Positions 12,519 through 26,000 are shown, numbered from the stretch's first letter. The stretch is 64,000 bases of DNA from Setophaga petechia (GCA_024362935.1 JANCRA010000001.1:51247501-51311500); one strand, 5' to 3'. Made by a program: numbers and translations. Notes: generated by a model from the sequence alone, not told the origin.

Positions 12519-12965
12519 GATTGTCACCAGAGTTGGAGCCTAAGTGTACACTTGAAGAGCCAACTCAGAGTAAATGAGCCATTTCATTCAGGAACTAAGT
12601 GGATCAGAGGAAAAACTATTGGATATCTTTTTCAGGAAATTAACAGTTCAAGATGAAGAGGTTTTAATTAAATGCAAAAATTTAGCTCTTGAATTCTTGG
12701 TTCCTGCTAAAAGATATGATTTAATTAGATTTTCTGTAATGGAGCTAATTGAAAAGGGACAAGAAAATTGCTTATATTGAATGCTAGATATTTAGCTGGT
12801 GTAAATGGGCACAGATGCTGCTAAAATTAATGAACACAACTCATCTGCCACATTCAGGTATGGTTATTTTAAGGTTCAATGTTAGATGTTGAGGAGAGTC
12901 CTGGATTTTTTCATCATAAATATTGCACAGCCTTATTTTTATTAAACTGCACAGAAAAAGCACAT
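12519..12965 (+). other. TECRL: TECRL 3' UTR (end uncertain)
   Basis: The sequence after the stop is AT-rich. The nearest plausible polyadenylation signal is ATTAAA at 12941-12946, so cleavage may fall about 10-30 bases beyond it. Canonical AATAAA hexamers further on, at 14046-14051 and 14118-14123, could serve a longer form. A 68-codon open frame at 12574-12780 lies inside this UTR in a different frame. The end point is inference, not visible fact. Confidence 0.5.
12941..12946 (+). promoter_or_regulatory. Possible polyadenylation signal ATTAAA of TECRL
   Basis: The common variant hexamer ATTAAA lies 423 bases after the TECRL stop codon. No strong GT-rich downstream element is obvious, so usage is uncertain. 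Confidence 0.35.
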
Positions 12966-15900
12966 TCTGCCTCAGCTCCTCTAAAGAATCACATCAAAGG
13001 ATGACCACTATGCTGTGAACACTGTTTAGTCTAGCTTCACTAAGGTTTTCTTTTTTTTTTAATCAAATCTCATAGCAAATTGTTTAATATAAATTGGCTT
13101 AAATTGCTCACTGCAAAGAGGGCTGTCTTTCTTTTATTTTTAGGCGGGCAGATCAGCCCCACAATCCCACAAGGGGACCGTTTGTGATCGCTTACCATCT
13201 TGTAACTAATTTGAGGCATAACCTTGGGTACTTCATTGAGGCTCACTCCCCTTTCTCACACTGAACAGTCTAGAAATAGCAGCAAACCTTCTGCACTAAC
13301 AAGTATGTTAAGATCCCCTTGTTCAGTGCCTGACTGCATCCAGACACCATTCACCTTACTTGTACGAAGCAGTGTGGAATCCTTGGGCATAAGGGGAAAC
13401 AGAGTGTGGCTCACTATCAAACAGGAAAGAGATGCCAAATGCTTTTCAGTCCATAGCTGAACTGCCTCAGGTGGACACTGCTGACAGGCTTCAGCTCCCC
13501 TTTGCCTTGGCCAGGCTCTATCTGCTACTTTGTTTTCCAGGACATTATTTTTTAAGGGATTCTCTGGGCTTGTTATTCAAGTCCTGGAAACACTGGGTAG
13601 TTCTCTTTGCAAATCAATGGCCCCCATGTCATGCAGGAGCACAATTTTAGATAGGCAGAGCAAAAGAACCAGAACTGCTTCAGCAAGTATTAGGATATGA
13701 AGAGTTAGGGCATTGAGTCCAGCTTTCATTCTATTTCTGTTGCACATTTATCAATACCTTTTGGTGCCCTTAGGCTGGTGAAAAAAATCCTGCCTAAAGA
13801 ATTTTATAATCATTAGAGAAACCCTGGAGTACACCATCAAGGCAGGCAGTTTGTCTCCTAAAGGTGCTGTTATCTTTTGCTCCAGCTCAAATGTTCTAAC
13901 AAAGTTAATTTGCCTGGTAAATTGGGTTCACATCCCTCTTCTAATGTCTAACTTGCAACACTTATCCTATTAGCCACTGTAACTCAGTTTCATCTTTGTA
14001 ATGTAAATACATCACTTTCCATATTTTTTAACTTACAACCTGTGAAATAAAATTTTTATTCCTCTCAATGGAAAACCCTAATCAAAGTGAATATCCAGTT
14101 CTCCGACCCAGACTGCTAATAAAGATCTATTTTTGAAAAATTATTTTCTGTACTCTTTAATCAAATACTTAACCACAATATTTTTAAAACTCTTTTTTTT
14201 TTTCCCAGACAATGTTAGATGTGTGAATAAAGGTGGTTGTCTGGTGTTTTTTTTTTTTTTTCATCCAGCTACTGAAATTCTCTTCCCTTCATGTTTATTA
14301 AACGTCTTATTTCAGCAATCTTAAAGTTTTAAAATAGTCCATGCAGGAGAGAAACTTATTAAAATCAATTACTTATCCAATAATCTTTTGATTGCCATGG
14401 CTGCAGCTTTAAGTCTGTTCAAGGCATGTTTCCAGTGGGATTCCAATTGCTAGGAACACAGTTCCTATTCAATAGTTAGCTTAGGTGGAAGAAATACTTC
14501 TGGAATTGTTAACTCCCTGTTTATTAGCTGGTTATTCAGTACATGGGGTAAGGGGAAAAAGAGTTTTGGCTCCTGAAGTAAATGACTGAAGTTTTAAAGT
14601 AAGGTAAAAAGTAAAGTAAAGGGTGAGAGCAAACACTAGGTAAGAACAAATGAAGATACATTGCAGAAGGCTGTCTCAGATAAACATGATAGATATTTTG
14701 AGCTTCACCAGTGGGGTGTTGATGAGCTAAAACTGCTCTGAACAGTGTTAAATGGCCTCACAAATAGCAATAAATCTAACTTCCTGCACCTTTACTTTCC
14801 TACACATCCTCCTCTGATTTTCAGGGCAAGTTCCATGCAATTAGAAAATGTAAGTTAACTTCCCGGAACGGGGTGCATATTCTGCTTAAAAAAAAAAAAA
14901 AGTTTATAAAAATCACCAGTCTTGGTTTTGATAAATGTTTCAGAGGCCTTGCTTATAGAGCACAAAAGAAAAAAAAAAAACCCAAACAAAGAAAAGAAAC
15001 CCACACAGTTAAAAAAAAAAGTATTACTGTATAAAAACATCAACAGTGATTTCAGCCCACAAACAGTTGTCTTCACACAAACATTTTAATGAGGAAGTTT
15101 CTCATAATTGTGCTGGTTACCTGGAGAAAAATGCCTCATTAAGCTCTACATATCCAGGTCTTTCTCCTATGAGGGGCAGATGAGGAAGTAAGTGGTTAAC
15201 TGCAAATTCCTTCATCTGTGTTTTTTCTTAAGTGCAGACCTCACTTCCCAGAGCCACCAGGGGAAGGAAGGCATGGGCAAGGCCACCCCACTACCAGAAT
15301 CCCACCACGTTTCCGGGTGAAGGGAAGTCAACCTCCAATAAGAGCCATAACAGCTCACAGAGGCAAATTACAACATTCCTCACAAAAGGGAGGAGGCAGG
15401 AGCACTGGGCAGCAGGAAAATCAAGTGGTTGAAGTTGGAAACATGTTCTGGTTAGCCATGAGGAGCTGCTACAGACCTGTGTATGCACCAATTCCTGCTT
15501 AACCCTCTTCAGGAAGGAAGCCATCAGAACCAAGAGACCACAAATAAAGCAAGATACAGGGACCAGACAGCAGTTTGGTCAGGAAATGTAAAAACAAACC
15601 AGATGGAGTATGAACAGATCCTTCCTGGCCTGCCCAATAAGGTCTGTGTGAATGGCATTGCCAGTGGGACTAAAATAGATCTCAAAATAATCCTTGTTCC
15701 ACACTGAGAGATGATTGCTCAACTTCCAGGTCTTTCCATGCTCACCCTGCAGCTTACAACTGGGATTTTGCTCGAAATCTCCACATGGATGAGTCCCATC
15801 TGTCCCAAATTATTCCTAAAACATTCAGATTAAGGAGTCTAAAGTTAAGCCTTCAGATACACAGCTCTACATATTTGTGGCTTGTTCTTGCCATAAAATG

Positions 15901-18900
15901 CCAACCTGGAAAAGAGCAGGCACCAGCTCAGGCTTTCTGGTGGTGCAGGGAGGCGTTGTGATGGGGAACTGACGTGGCAGATGCTTCTGTACACAACTTG
16001 GCAGCCTATATTTGGATTCCCAGTTTGAAAAAGCCCTTAAGACCCAGCCATATGTTTGTCTTATAAGATGGTTACCACATCTTTGCAGCTGACAGGAAAG
16101 TGATCTCTGTGATTTCATCTTCCATAGGGAAAGTGGAGCTCAAAAGGACAGTGAAAGCAGGAGAAGTGAATAAAGGCAGATGGCCATCCTTTTTTAAGTT
16201 GCTATTATCATCAAAATATCTTGTACTTTGCATTGTTTTGTATAAAGTAAGTGACTCCAAATTGGCTTTTATCACACTAGGAACTGAGATTAAACAGCCT
16301 GTTATCAAAGCAGTTCTCTGAAAGAGAGCCTGCAGTGTTAACTAAATATAATAAAATAAAAATCACTGAATGTGAAGACTTCTAAAGCACACTGTAAGAG
16401 GAAAAAAGCTATAAGAAGGCAAGAGACTATTTATCTATTTATAGGTTTAACAAGTGTTGCTGAACTAAAAATTAATTCAAACCATAAAAAGCTTTTCAGC
16501 AAGCTAATATTTTTCACATGATGCTTTATTGGTTTTCCTTTTCTATATTTTCCTAGGCACAAGTGCTGCCTACAAGTGATATTCCTTGTCGTTAACATTC
16601 ATGGAAGCTTTTAGAGAAACACGCTCTATGCCTATCCCAGTGTTCAATAAATAAATGTAGATGAAGAGTTGTGCTGTCACTGAACACAGATTAGTACCTA
16701 TATGAACAATATTTTTTTATGAAAGGTCTGTTTTATCATAGGTGAGTGCACAGAGGCTGCTGTACAGCTACAATTAAAGGTGATTTTCATATCACACATG
16801 TTTAGCACCACAGAAGAATGTTTATGTTAATGGTCTCTGCACATCCTGCAGCCACCTGTGACTCAAACTTACAACTCTTCCTGCAGGTGTCAGCTCCAAG
16901 AGCTGAGCTGTTCCATGCCTTTACCCTGGTCCTGATGTTTGGCTATTCATTTGTGTAGCACACCAAAAACTGCCTTTCACCCAGTTCTTCCCTGAGAGGA
17001 CATTTGAGAGCACATTTATTTTTCCATCTTGTCCAACTGGACGAACAGTCGTCCAGTGTTGGTCACTGTGGGACTGAAATAATCTGTGTTGAATTTCCTT
17101 GGAATGTAGTAGTCAATCTAAAGCCACTTTATCAAAAGAAAAGACAAGATAATGGGTCCTGAAATACGTATGCTTAGGTTAAAAAAATCTGCCACCTATT
17201 AACACCTCCACAATGCCCAGCCTTCTATCATCTATCTGCTTTTATGTAACTTCTGAAGCCTTTGAAAACTCAGGAACCAAGTATGAGGAAATCATTTATA
17301 GTTAAAAGAAATAGATAAGGCTATTCAATAATACTAATGAATTCCATATTTAAAAAAGCAAACTTCATATCTTTTGTGAAAGACATCTGATTGTTAGCCA
17401 GTTTTTTCCTAACACATAGTATTATTCCTGTGAAAAAGTAATACAGCTCTATGACTGATTCCTTTCAGTATTCTGAGTACCTTACCTGGTCACACTCAAT
17501 GGGAAAAAGCTTTTGTTTCAAAATTGCAGGTTTCACCATATGGGGACTCTTTTAAAGCACTACAAGACAGGCTCCAAAGAAAACAGACCACCACATCAAT
17601 CATTTTTAAAACTCTAATTCATACTGAAAAGCTGATGAGATTTCAGTTGATTGATGAAACTGTGACACGAAGAAACAAAAGAAACAAATATTTTAAAAGG
17701 TGTCCCTCTCCTCAAGGTAAGAATAGGGGGAAAAGGGTACTTTTATTTTTTTTCTATTAATATTAGGAGGCCATTTCCAAGGTTGTAGGGCATCTTTGCA
17801 GAAGGAGACATTGATTAGAGATCTGGAAGGACCAGAATGTGGTTGCACTGTGCTTTTAGGGATTAGCAGTTATGTCTTTTTTTGAAAGAATTTCACTCTT
17901 TCTGACAACCAAGCTTGACAGAAATGGATTAAAGATGACACATCTCCAATATTGTATCTAATGAAAAACAAAGCACCTATTCTTGAACCAACAGGGAATT
18001 TTTGTCACATATACACACACACTGTATTCTTCCACCCTCTGGTTTATGTCATCTCTTTGCAGAGGGTGCTTTGCATTGGACTTGTAAGCCTGTCAGTCAA
18101 ACTCTTAATTACTTAGCTTTTAGAGCTTTGATATACACAATTATGTCACAGGAAAACCCCTTCATTTCAAAACACTGAGGATGTAGAGTCTTTTATATAC
18201 TGTTAACCAATTCCAGCCCTGTTGCCCCATATATGCATTAATACTTTGCTGCCATTTTTAGATATCCTTCCAATGTGAAGCACAATGTTAATTTATATTC
18301 AGAGACTTGCCAAACATCCTACCTTAATCCAGTTGCAAGCACAGAGCTAAATCTTGAAGCAGTGAGCTGCAATACATGGCACTATCTGAGCCCTAGTTTC
18401 AAAATGCTTCTCCTTGTTTCCTTTGCTCTAAACCTCTGAAGGACTGGAGCTACTCAGGCACTTCTCTCTGCAAAAGCAGAGAGTTAATTCTTCCAGGTCT
18501 GCATTAGTGTCTTGTTATGAATTTGTAAATCTGTAACAATAGAAACAGCAACACTCCCCCCATGTTTGACACATTTTCCTATTTAGCAGGCTTTAGCAGG
18601 TAAAAGAAGATAGATATTGTGCTTTTACAGATACAGGGACAAACTGAACAGGGCTATGGTAATTTGAGAGCTACTTCTACATTACTTAGGCTTCTGCTCA
18701 GGGGCTCAGCACCTTGGGCACCTCTTCCAGGAAAAGGCAGTGCAATAAAGATTTCCTGAAATCTAATAAAGGTGATCCTGATTATGGATCTAGAATTAAG
18801 TACAGATATAGTATATTTGATCACATGCAAATATTTGCTGGAAGCTGTATCTCAAGGCCAGCATGCTGAAGCTTGGAAATACCAATTTTAATTGCCACTC

Positions 18901-18970
18901 ACACACATGATAGATTTGCACTTAGTAACACAAGTTACCCAGGGAAGTACTGCATGACCTGCTACCGGAT
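12966..18970. other. Intergenic, AT-rich, no gene recognised
   Basis: This stretch has several A or T runs (for example about 14191-14203, 14247-14261, 14888-14900 and 14969-14980) and a short GTAAA-rich patch at 14597-14622. Open frames are short and match nothing known. AATAAA hexamers at 14046 and 14118 might belong to an extended TECRL 3' UTR. Confidence 0.6.
18853..18872 (+). repeat. 20-bp direct repeat, copy 1
   Basis: The exact 20-mer CAAGGCCAGCATGCTGAAGC recurs at 19370-19389, 517 bases away in the same orientation. The interval holds a CR1 fragment. Confidence 0.9.
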
Positions 18971-19090
18971 CACAGAATCATAGAACATGCTGAGTTGGAA
19001 GGGACCCAGCAGAATCATCAGGTCCAACTCTGGGCCCTGCCCAGGACAGCCCAGGAATCCCACCCTGATATCCGGCCTGGTAGCCAGATC
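18971..19090 (-). mobile_element. CR1 LINE 3'-end fragment (- strand)
   Basis: The + strand begins CACAGAATCATAGAA and continues through GTTGGAAGGGACCC and GGTCCAACTC. This is the reverse complement of the CR1 3' UTR end, whose sense form is ...GGGTCCCTTCCAAC...TTCTATGATTCTGTG. Only the last 120 bases or so are recognisable, as is usual for 5'-truncated CR1 copies. It is flanked at a distance by a 20-base direct repeat (18853-18872 and 19370-19389). Confidence 0.85.
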
Positions 19091-19449
19091 CTTAGGGCAC
19101 ACACAAGACTTTGACTGAGGGTGTCAGAGTGTGTGAGCTTTGCAGAGGGCATTCAGCAGTCATACACAGGAGTTAAAGTCCCCACAGACTGCCCCACCCC
19201 AGCGCTGGTGGCTCTGAATCCATGATGGACCAAAGCCCATCTCAGCCACTCCCTCTCAGAGTTCCTTTACTGATGGCCCTGGCCCTGACAGGCAGTTTGA
19301 GAAGTTTCACCAATTCCCTTTTTGAACTGCTCGAGTGTCACAGATGTGTCAGGAGATGTGCTACAAGTGCAAGGCCAGCATGCTGAAGCCAAATGCAAGA
19401 TGTGCTTGGCCATCTAAACAAGTAGCCTACCAAACACTCTTTCATCCTT
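19091..19449. other. Unassigned sequence between CR1 fragment and LTR
   Basis: This moderately GC-rich stretch has no open frame of note. It may contain the diverged upstream part of the CR1 copy on the - strand, but I cannot align it with confidence. Confidence 0.4.
19370..19389 (+). repeat. 20-bp direct repeat, copy 2
   Basis: This is the second exact copy of the 20-mer seen at 18853-18872. Flanking bases differ on both sides, so the identity stops abruptly. Confidence 0.9.
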
Positions 19450-20067
19450 TCTCAGGTTTCTGTGGTTGAGATGACCCTCAAGGTATTAAAAAGTCCTTTT
19501 TTCCCAGCCCCACAGCCGAAGAAGAAGTTGAGATTTGTCGGTTCTGCTTTCCAAGGTGGTTTATTTTTCTTATCTATTACATTCTTTCTCTGACTTGCTG
19601 AGATCTGTCCAGCAGGTCAGGTTGTGGCACAGCCCCTGCCCTTGGGGTGGTGTTAACTTTTTATACTAAAAACTACATGTACTTTATTTGCAATACTTTT
19701 CCAATACCTATCACCTATGTTAGACAGTCTGTCTCTACTCTAAACCAATCAAAAAGTGTCACCATCCCAGCAGAAGATGGAGGACAAGAAGAGGGAGAAG
19801 AAGGACAGCCCACACCCAGATTCCCCCATCTTGTTTCTTGAACCCCCATTCTAAAACCCCAAAATTCTACTTTTTCACCCTGTGACAAACAATCTATCAT
19901 TCTACTCAAACTCTTGTGGCTTGTAAATCTTCACACAAAGATAGTAATTTTTCCATGGGCTAAAATTGAAGGCACAGGTGTTTTTGACTCTGTGCCAAGG
20001 TCTCTGAGCCCTTTGCCGGGGTCTTGAATCACCCAGGGCAGCCAGAGGAATGTCCTGGGTCCCGACA
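19450..20067 (-). mobile_element. LTR of an endogenous retrovirus, probably solo (- strand)
   Basis: Read on the - strand, the element starts TGTCGGGACCCAGG at 20067. It then carries a CCAAT-type box (reverse complement of AACCAATC, 19743-19750), a TATAAAA box (about 19658-19664) and an AATAAA signal (19560-19565) in that order. This is the U3-R-U5 layout of a retroviral LTR. The style resembles passerine ERV LTRs. ATCCTT occurs just outside both ends (19444-19449 and 20068-20073) and may be a 6-base target duplication, but the left end is not a clean CA terminus, so that boundary is uncertain. No gag, pol or env sequence is adjacent, so it is a solo LTR. Confidence 0.75.
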
Positions 20068-23000
20068 ATCCTTGAGCAAGCGACTGATGTTTGCTGCTCA
20101 TTCCTTGGGCAATTCTTTTAGTACTTCCCAGCCTGTTTCATTCAGGCACACATCTGACTCGCTCTCAGTGGCAGAGGACTGCCCAGACCAACACAAGTGA
20201 GGGCAGCATCCACTGCCATCAAACACTCAGAAAAATGACTACTGTTATTTTCTGGCAAACAGCTCATGCTAGAGCACTAAATCTGGCCATGTGTAAGGCA
20301 GTATGGGGCAATCTTGCCTATGGCAGTTCTGGGGCCTTGGGACTGCAGATGCATGTATCAGCCAAAAAGAATACCTAAACAAGTAAAAGGAAATACCTCG
20401 TGCAATTACGCTGTTCTGATATAATTAGATGCAAATAATGCATTATAAAACCTGTGGACAAGACCCCCAATTCTCAGCAGCTCTTCAAGCAGTCACTTTT
20501 TAGATATCATTGAGCAAACAGAAATAAAATCAAATCCTTCAGCGCCCACAGATGTGGAGTTGACATACACAATCAATAGGCAGTTACAAAGAGAGAAAAA
20601 CTGCAGGAGTTTTCTTATTTGAGATAAGGAGCAGGGGGAGGAATTTTGCTTTTCACCCCCCCAGTTTCAGCAGGAAAAAATTTTCTCTCTCTTTCAGAGA
20701 AAATAAAATTGATTCATTGGTTACAGTGCAAGGAGATGAGCATCTCCAGCAGAAATTAAGGGCACAAAGAAGGTCACAATACATAAAATTTCAAGCAGCA
20801 GCAGACAGAGCTGGCTAAACTGACTACCATTTTAACTGCAGTCATTGATAAAATGGTCACATTAAGAGGCAGCTGAAGGATGGTCAAAAGGTTAAGCCAG
20901 GCAGGCTGGTACAGAAAACATAAAAAATGTCCTCTGCCACAAGAAATGTCTGCAGTTGGGGCTTCTCCTGCAGCTGTTCTCGTGGGAAGGAGGGTGGGAA
21001 ACTCAGGGCAAGTAGGGGTCCTGCTGATGTCTTGATCTCAAGTAGGACTTGTCATCTGAAGCCAACAAAGGTTAGTGGTACCAACAGTCAGGCCTGGTAT
21101 TTCTATTATTTCTAGAGCTTCTAATGATTTTCCCTGCAACGTTTTCTCTCCATCTCATTTTCCTTCATCCCCAGAGGATATACTATATGCCTTTATGTTG
21201 CAGCAAAATATTCTACAGCTGTAAGTAAAGAAAGCCATCTGTTCTTTGAAAATAAAATGTCTCAGCTAAGATTTTTTTAGGTTAGTTTTTTTTTTTTTTT
21301 TTTCAATTAATACAACCAATCTATCAGGTTACTTGCATGTCACACACAACTGAAATATTAAGCATTTCAGCATAAGGTAGGAAAAAAAAAGTTCAGTCAA
21401 TCCAAGTTTCTCCCTTCTGATTTTTGATTTGCAAGAAGTGTTGAATATTTATGTTTACACCAGGAATAAAAATGTACTATTTCCCAATGTGAGCCTCCTT
21501 TCTAAATCTTAATTTTAGGAATGAGTTGCTCAGTGTGCTTCTTTCTCTAAAAGCAAGAACCATTTCCTTGCTAATTACTGTAAATTACAAGTGCAAGGGG
21601 CATCTTCTTTTCTGAGGAAAAAAAAAACATGTGGGCTGAATGCTGCAAACTGGAAAATGCACCGTTCAATTTCCCCAGCAGAAACAAACCCTAACTGCTC
21701 TCTACATGGGAGTTTGACAGCTTGAACTGTGAGTGAACCAAACCTGATGCTTCAGACCACTGAAAAGTCAAAAGAGCAGCAGGAAAATTCAGCTTGCTGC
21801 CAAGGGGGAAAATCTGGAAAGCTCTGATCTTCTATTTAACAATAGAAGAACATTCTACAGAACAACAGAATATGTAATGTAGCACAGGAGTATGAAGAGG
21901 GAAAGTCTTTGCCATAACTGAGAAGCTTTGTACACCCAAATTTTTGCTCCTGGGGGTAACCAGGTGTTGTGATGGGCCAGGCATTTCCCCATGCCTCACG
22001 TAGGGGTTCAGCCCCAAGAGGCTTCTTGTAGGGTCACCAGTGTGCATGGCTCCACAAATGCCTCAGGGCAAAAAGGGCTGAAGCCACCAGAGACACCAAA
22101 GTGTCCCTGTACTGGGCCGGCAAACCTTTTCACTCCAGGAGAGCTGATATCCTTGAAACTCTGCCCCATCCCTCACATTCCTGTGCCACTGATGGTGCAT
22201 TCCTCCAAAACAAAAGGTGCCCACAGTTGCAGATGGCCATTGTAATCTCCCTGAATGGCATAAATAAAATAGATGGATGCAAGCAGACTAATGATCTACC
22301 CTAGGATGGTTGGTTATGATGCATTGGAAAGAACAGCTGGCTGTCAGCAACATATTTATCAGGAATTTAAAAGACAACAACAGCCATATAATCCAGAGGA
22401 TTTAATGACAGAGTGGAATGAATGCTGAATAAATGCTCCTTTCGATAAACTCACAAACATTTGGGCGATGCAACAGTGATTTATATTCTTCTGGGAGAAA
22501 TAAACAAATTAAGGATTTCACGGCCTTGTGGAGACCAGATTTTGTAAATGTGAATTTCTGTGTACTTTCAGATTAACTTTATCTCTCTTGGTATTAGTGG
22601 AAAACAAACCATGGCATTTTCAACTTACTAGAAACTCCAGTCTTTTGCTGTTCAGCTAGTTTGTTATTCTGTCCTCCCTAAATCAAGTAAGGAATGTTAG
22701 TTGCACACTCAAAATGTATTGTGGAACAGAATTTTGTACCTGATCTATAGTGAAACCATACTAAAATTTTACCTTTATGAATGTCAAAAATGTTTTAGCA
22801 AAAGTTCAATTCTTACAGTGTCAAAATGTTTCTTTACAGCATGGTAGAATCACCGGAATTCATGAGGCAGAGTATGAAAGTTGCATTAAAAAATTATTAA
22901 TCATTCAGACTAATACAAATAGGCAGCAGTGTTGGTGGATAAAATAAAATACTAGAGAAAAACTGTGTCAAGCAGGATGATGCAGTAGCGCTGCACAGAG

Positions 23001-26000
23001 CACTGCTTGTTCTCAACTCAATAACCCAAGCATGCATAAATTATTCCCTCCATGTGCACCCTCCAGCTAAACAAACCATGGAATCTGAGAGTGGAGAGAA
23101 GCCCTTTGGTAAGGCAGCACTGAGGAGAGAATGATGAAATTCCACTGAATTTTGGCCATCAGGTATGGCATATCAGAGGGCTCTAAAACAGAAGTAAGAA
23201 AACTCTTTCCTGTCCCACCCTGTGGGTGCTGTTAGGATTTGAAGTGCATCCCATATGGATCCCCTCATTAGATCAGAGAATTTCAGAAGGAGAATTTCTC
23301 CTTCTGAATTTGTGACTTGGTGTGGGGCATGATACTGCCCAGATGGCTCAGAATAATCTACTGCACACATAACACAACATTACAAATAAGACATTGCCAA
23401 CATCATGATAGTGGATCCTGCTATTTACTGACAAAATCCTTTTCTTCTTAGCATAAGATATTGTTGCTGTCTTTTGTTGAAGTCTTTACTGAAATGCAAC
23501 TCCCTTCATTTTGCCTCATCATCAGAGCTTCAAAATTTCAGCTGCAAACATGTATCATTTTCACAGTTCTTAAGAAGGTTATTCTGTACCCTAACTGCTA
23601 CCTGCATTGTTATTAATCTGCAATTCATGAGCTTTCAGAGCTCTCTGCTTGCCATCCTGAGCCAAGGCAGTCACACACATACTTAACCCCATGCAGACTG
23701 CAAGCCCCACACAAATCAATGGGCTAAGACTCCTGCAACCCTCAGTGCCTGAAATTTAATGCTGAAAGCAGTATCCAAACCCTTCCCCTGCCCACAGTAT
23801 TCAGCTGTACAGAAAGGACATTGCTTAAGCACTGGCTAAAAGCTCATGAGCTCAGCAGGGGAGTAGTGTTTCAAGTTCACCAAGATTCCTATTTCTCTTT
23901 CTGATTGCTGAAAGAAGCAATGGTCCATATTTCCCACCACACGCTCTGTTCCTCCAGGCAACCACAGTCTCTTCCTGTTTCCCATATATGGACCCACTGT
24001 TGCTTATTAGTTGATACATTAGCACTTGACTCAAAAATCAGGAGATCATTATAATAGATTCTGTAAGCAAAAATATAAAGGAAAACAATCCTTTACTCCC
24101 ATCTGAGCATGAGGAGAAAAGGCAAATAATGCATCCAGGTATAGGGGTGATAAGTCTTGAGTTATGGAGGATGACATGGAAAGAAAAAATCCTTGTAGAT
24201 TTTCATTACCAACTCATTTGAGATAAACTGTAGGAACGATAATTTCTTGGAGGGGAGACGAACTTTGCACAGTTAAGTCTTTGCTGCCAAGAGCAAAAGA
24301 TAAGAATGACCTTTGCTTTTAATGTATTTGTCTTTCCATATCCATTATAGACAGTGAACCCAGTCTATTAGCACCACTGGTCTAACACTAAAAGTCAATT
24401 TGATTTAACCATACTTGCTGGCACTGCAAACTGCCTATCACTCAATTAGAAAAAAGACATTAGCTCAGGTGTTGCATAGGATCTAACTGCTCTTTCACCT
24501 CTGTAATGTACCTGAGATTCCTCTTTAATTCAGTGTTCTGCAATCAGCCGGCTCTAAATCAATCCAGCATTGTCAAAAGCATATGGGATCAAATGAAAAT
24601 GCAAAATTTAAAATACAAATAACCATTGAAGGTAGATTTTAAATGCTAGTGCCGTATCATTATGGCAAAGTTGATATCATTTGCAGCAACATTAAAGCAA
24701 GTGTTATTAAGAGAAAATGAAGCATTTGTCAATGAGTGTTTTTAGTGTCATTAGAGGTCTTAGAATTAACGCACTTGCAATATTTTGACTAAAACAAGCT
24801 CATTCAAAGGCTCTTTTTAGCATATTAGCATCTTGTTAGACTTTGAGGATGTTTCAGATCTTCCTTCCTCTACTAATAAAGGAAGAAATTAAATTCCAGC
24901 CAGCACGTTACAAAACTGTGGAAGTGTACTATTTGCTGTTGCATGTACTCAAAACACAAAGATCAGCCTTTTTTTGGCTGGGAAATATAAAATTTTATTT
25001 TCAGGGTCCCAGAAGGAAATATGAGCCAAGTTCTGATATCCCCAGTCATTACTGAGGAATTTTTTTATTATATTAATTACCCATTATCTTTTATAGGGCC
25101 ATTTCTTCAGTGAGAATGCACCAGCTGAGATTAGAGGTCTGCCTCCACCATCATAAAGTTAAAACAAGCAGTGAATATCACAGATGGGCATATATTTATT
25201 GTGAGAGAATTTTTTGAATATTCAATTTCAGGAAAAATTTTGTGAAAACGAGTTTGAGTTCTTTGCAGAGTCCTCTGTCTCATCTCCAAGCACCTACAGT
25301 GTCTTGTCTATGTGGATATCTCAGTGCAGGAACACGCATGGAAAACCCCACACACTGCACACTGTGCCAAGAAGGATAGATTCCCCTCCTGCAGGAACAG
25401 ACACCTGGATTTTACTCCCAATCACTGGCGTCTCAGCACCTTTCCTGGACCAACCCAAATCCTTGATTTTCTCACCCTCTTTAATACAATTCTTCTTTAC
25501 AGAGTTGCTTCAAAAAGGATGGCATTTCTGCAGTACACTGCAGAGGGAAATTCTCACCACAGGTTTAAAAGCAGATTTAAAAGTTAATTTCTAGGTCTGG
25601 CTGCTCATCTTCTGGTGTTCTAATAAAAGCCCATGTTGCACCCAGACTACCCTTTTACCAAACCCTAGAAATGGAAGTGTGCTGTCAGGGAAAGGGTCAC
25701 GAGCCCAAGAGAGGTTTGGGGCACAGCTGTGGGCAGCCTACCTGGTGTTAACCAAGGTGTACACCCCTAACCCCTGCATGCATTCACTAAGTCACAAAAA
25801 CTACGAAATAAGTAAAATTGTGCAGAAATGCATGTTGGGCAGCTCTACCTTACTGAGTGTCATCCTTTTCAGCTGAAGAAGGTCTGACTCTGGCTTTATT
25901 GCTCCATTACGAAGTTAATCAAAGAACTAATTGAGCTTGGTCTGCTTGGTCTTTGGAGCCTTTTCTTATGGATTAGCTTTTATTAGAGCTAACAGAGGAC

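Noticed and set aside
25214..25594. 126-codon open frame on the + strand
   Set aside because: Two overlapping frames are open at once, the composition is not protein-like and there is no splice context.
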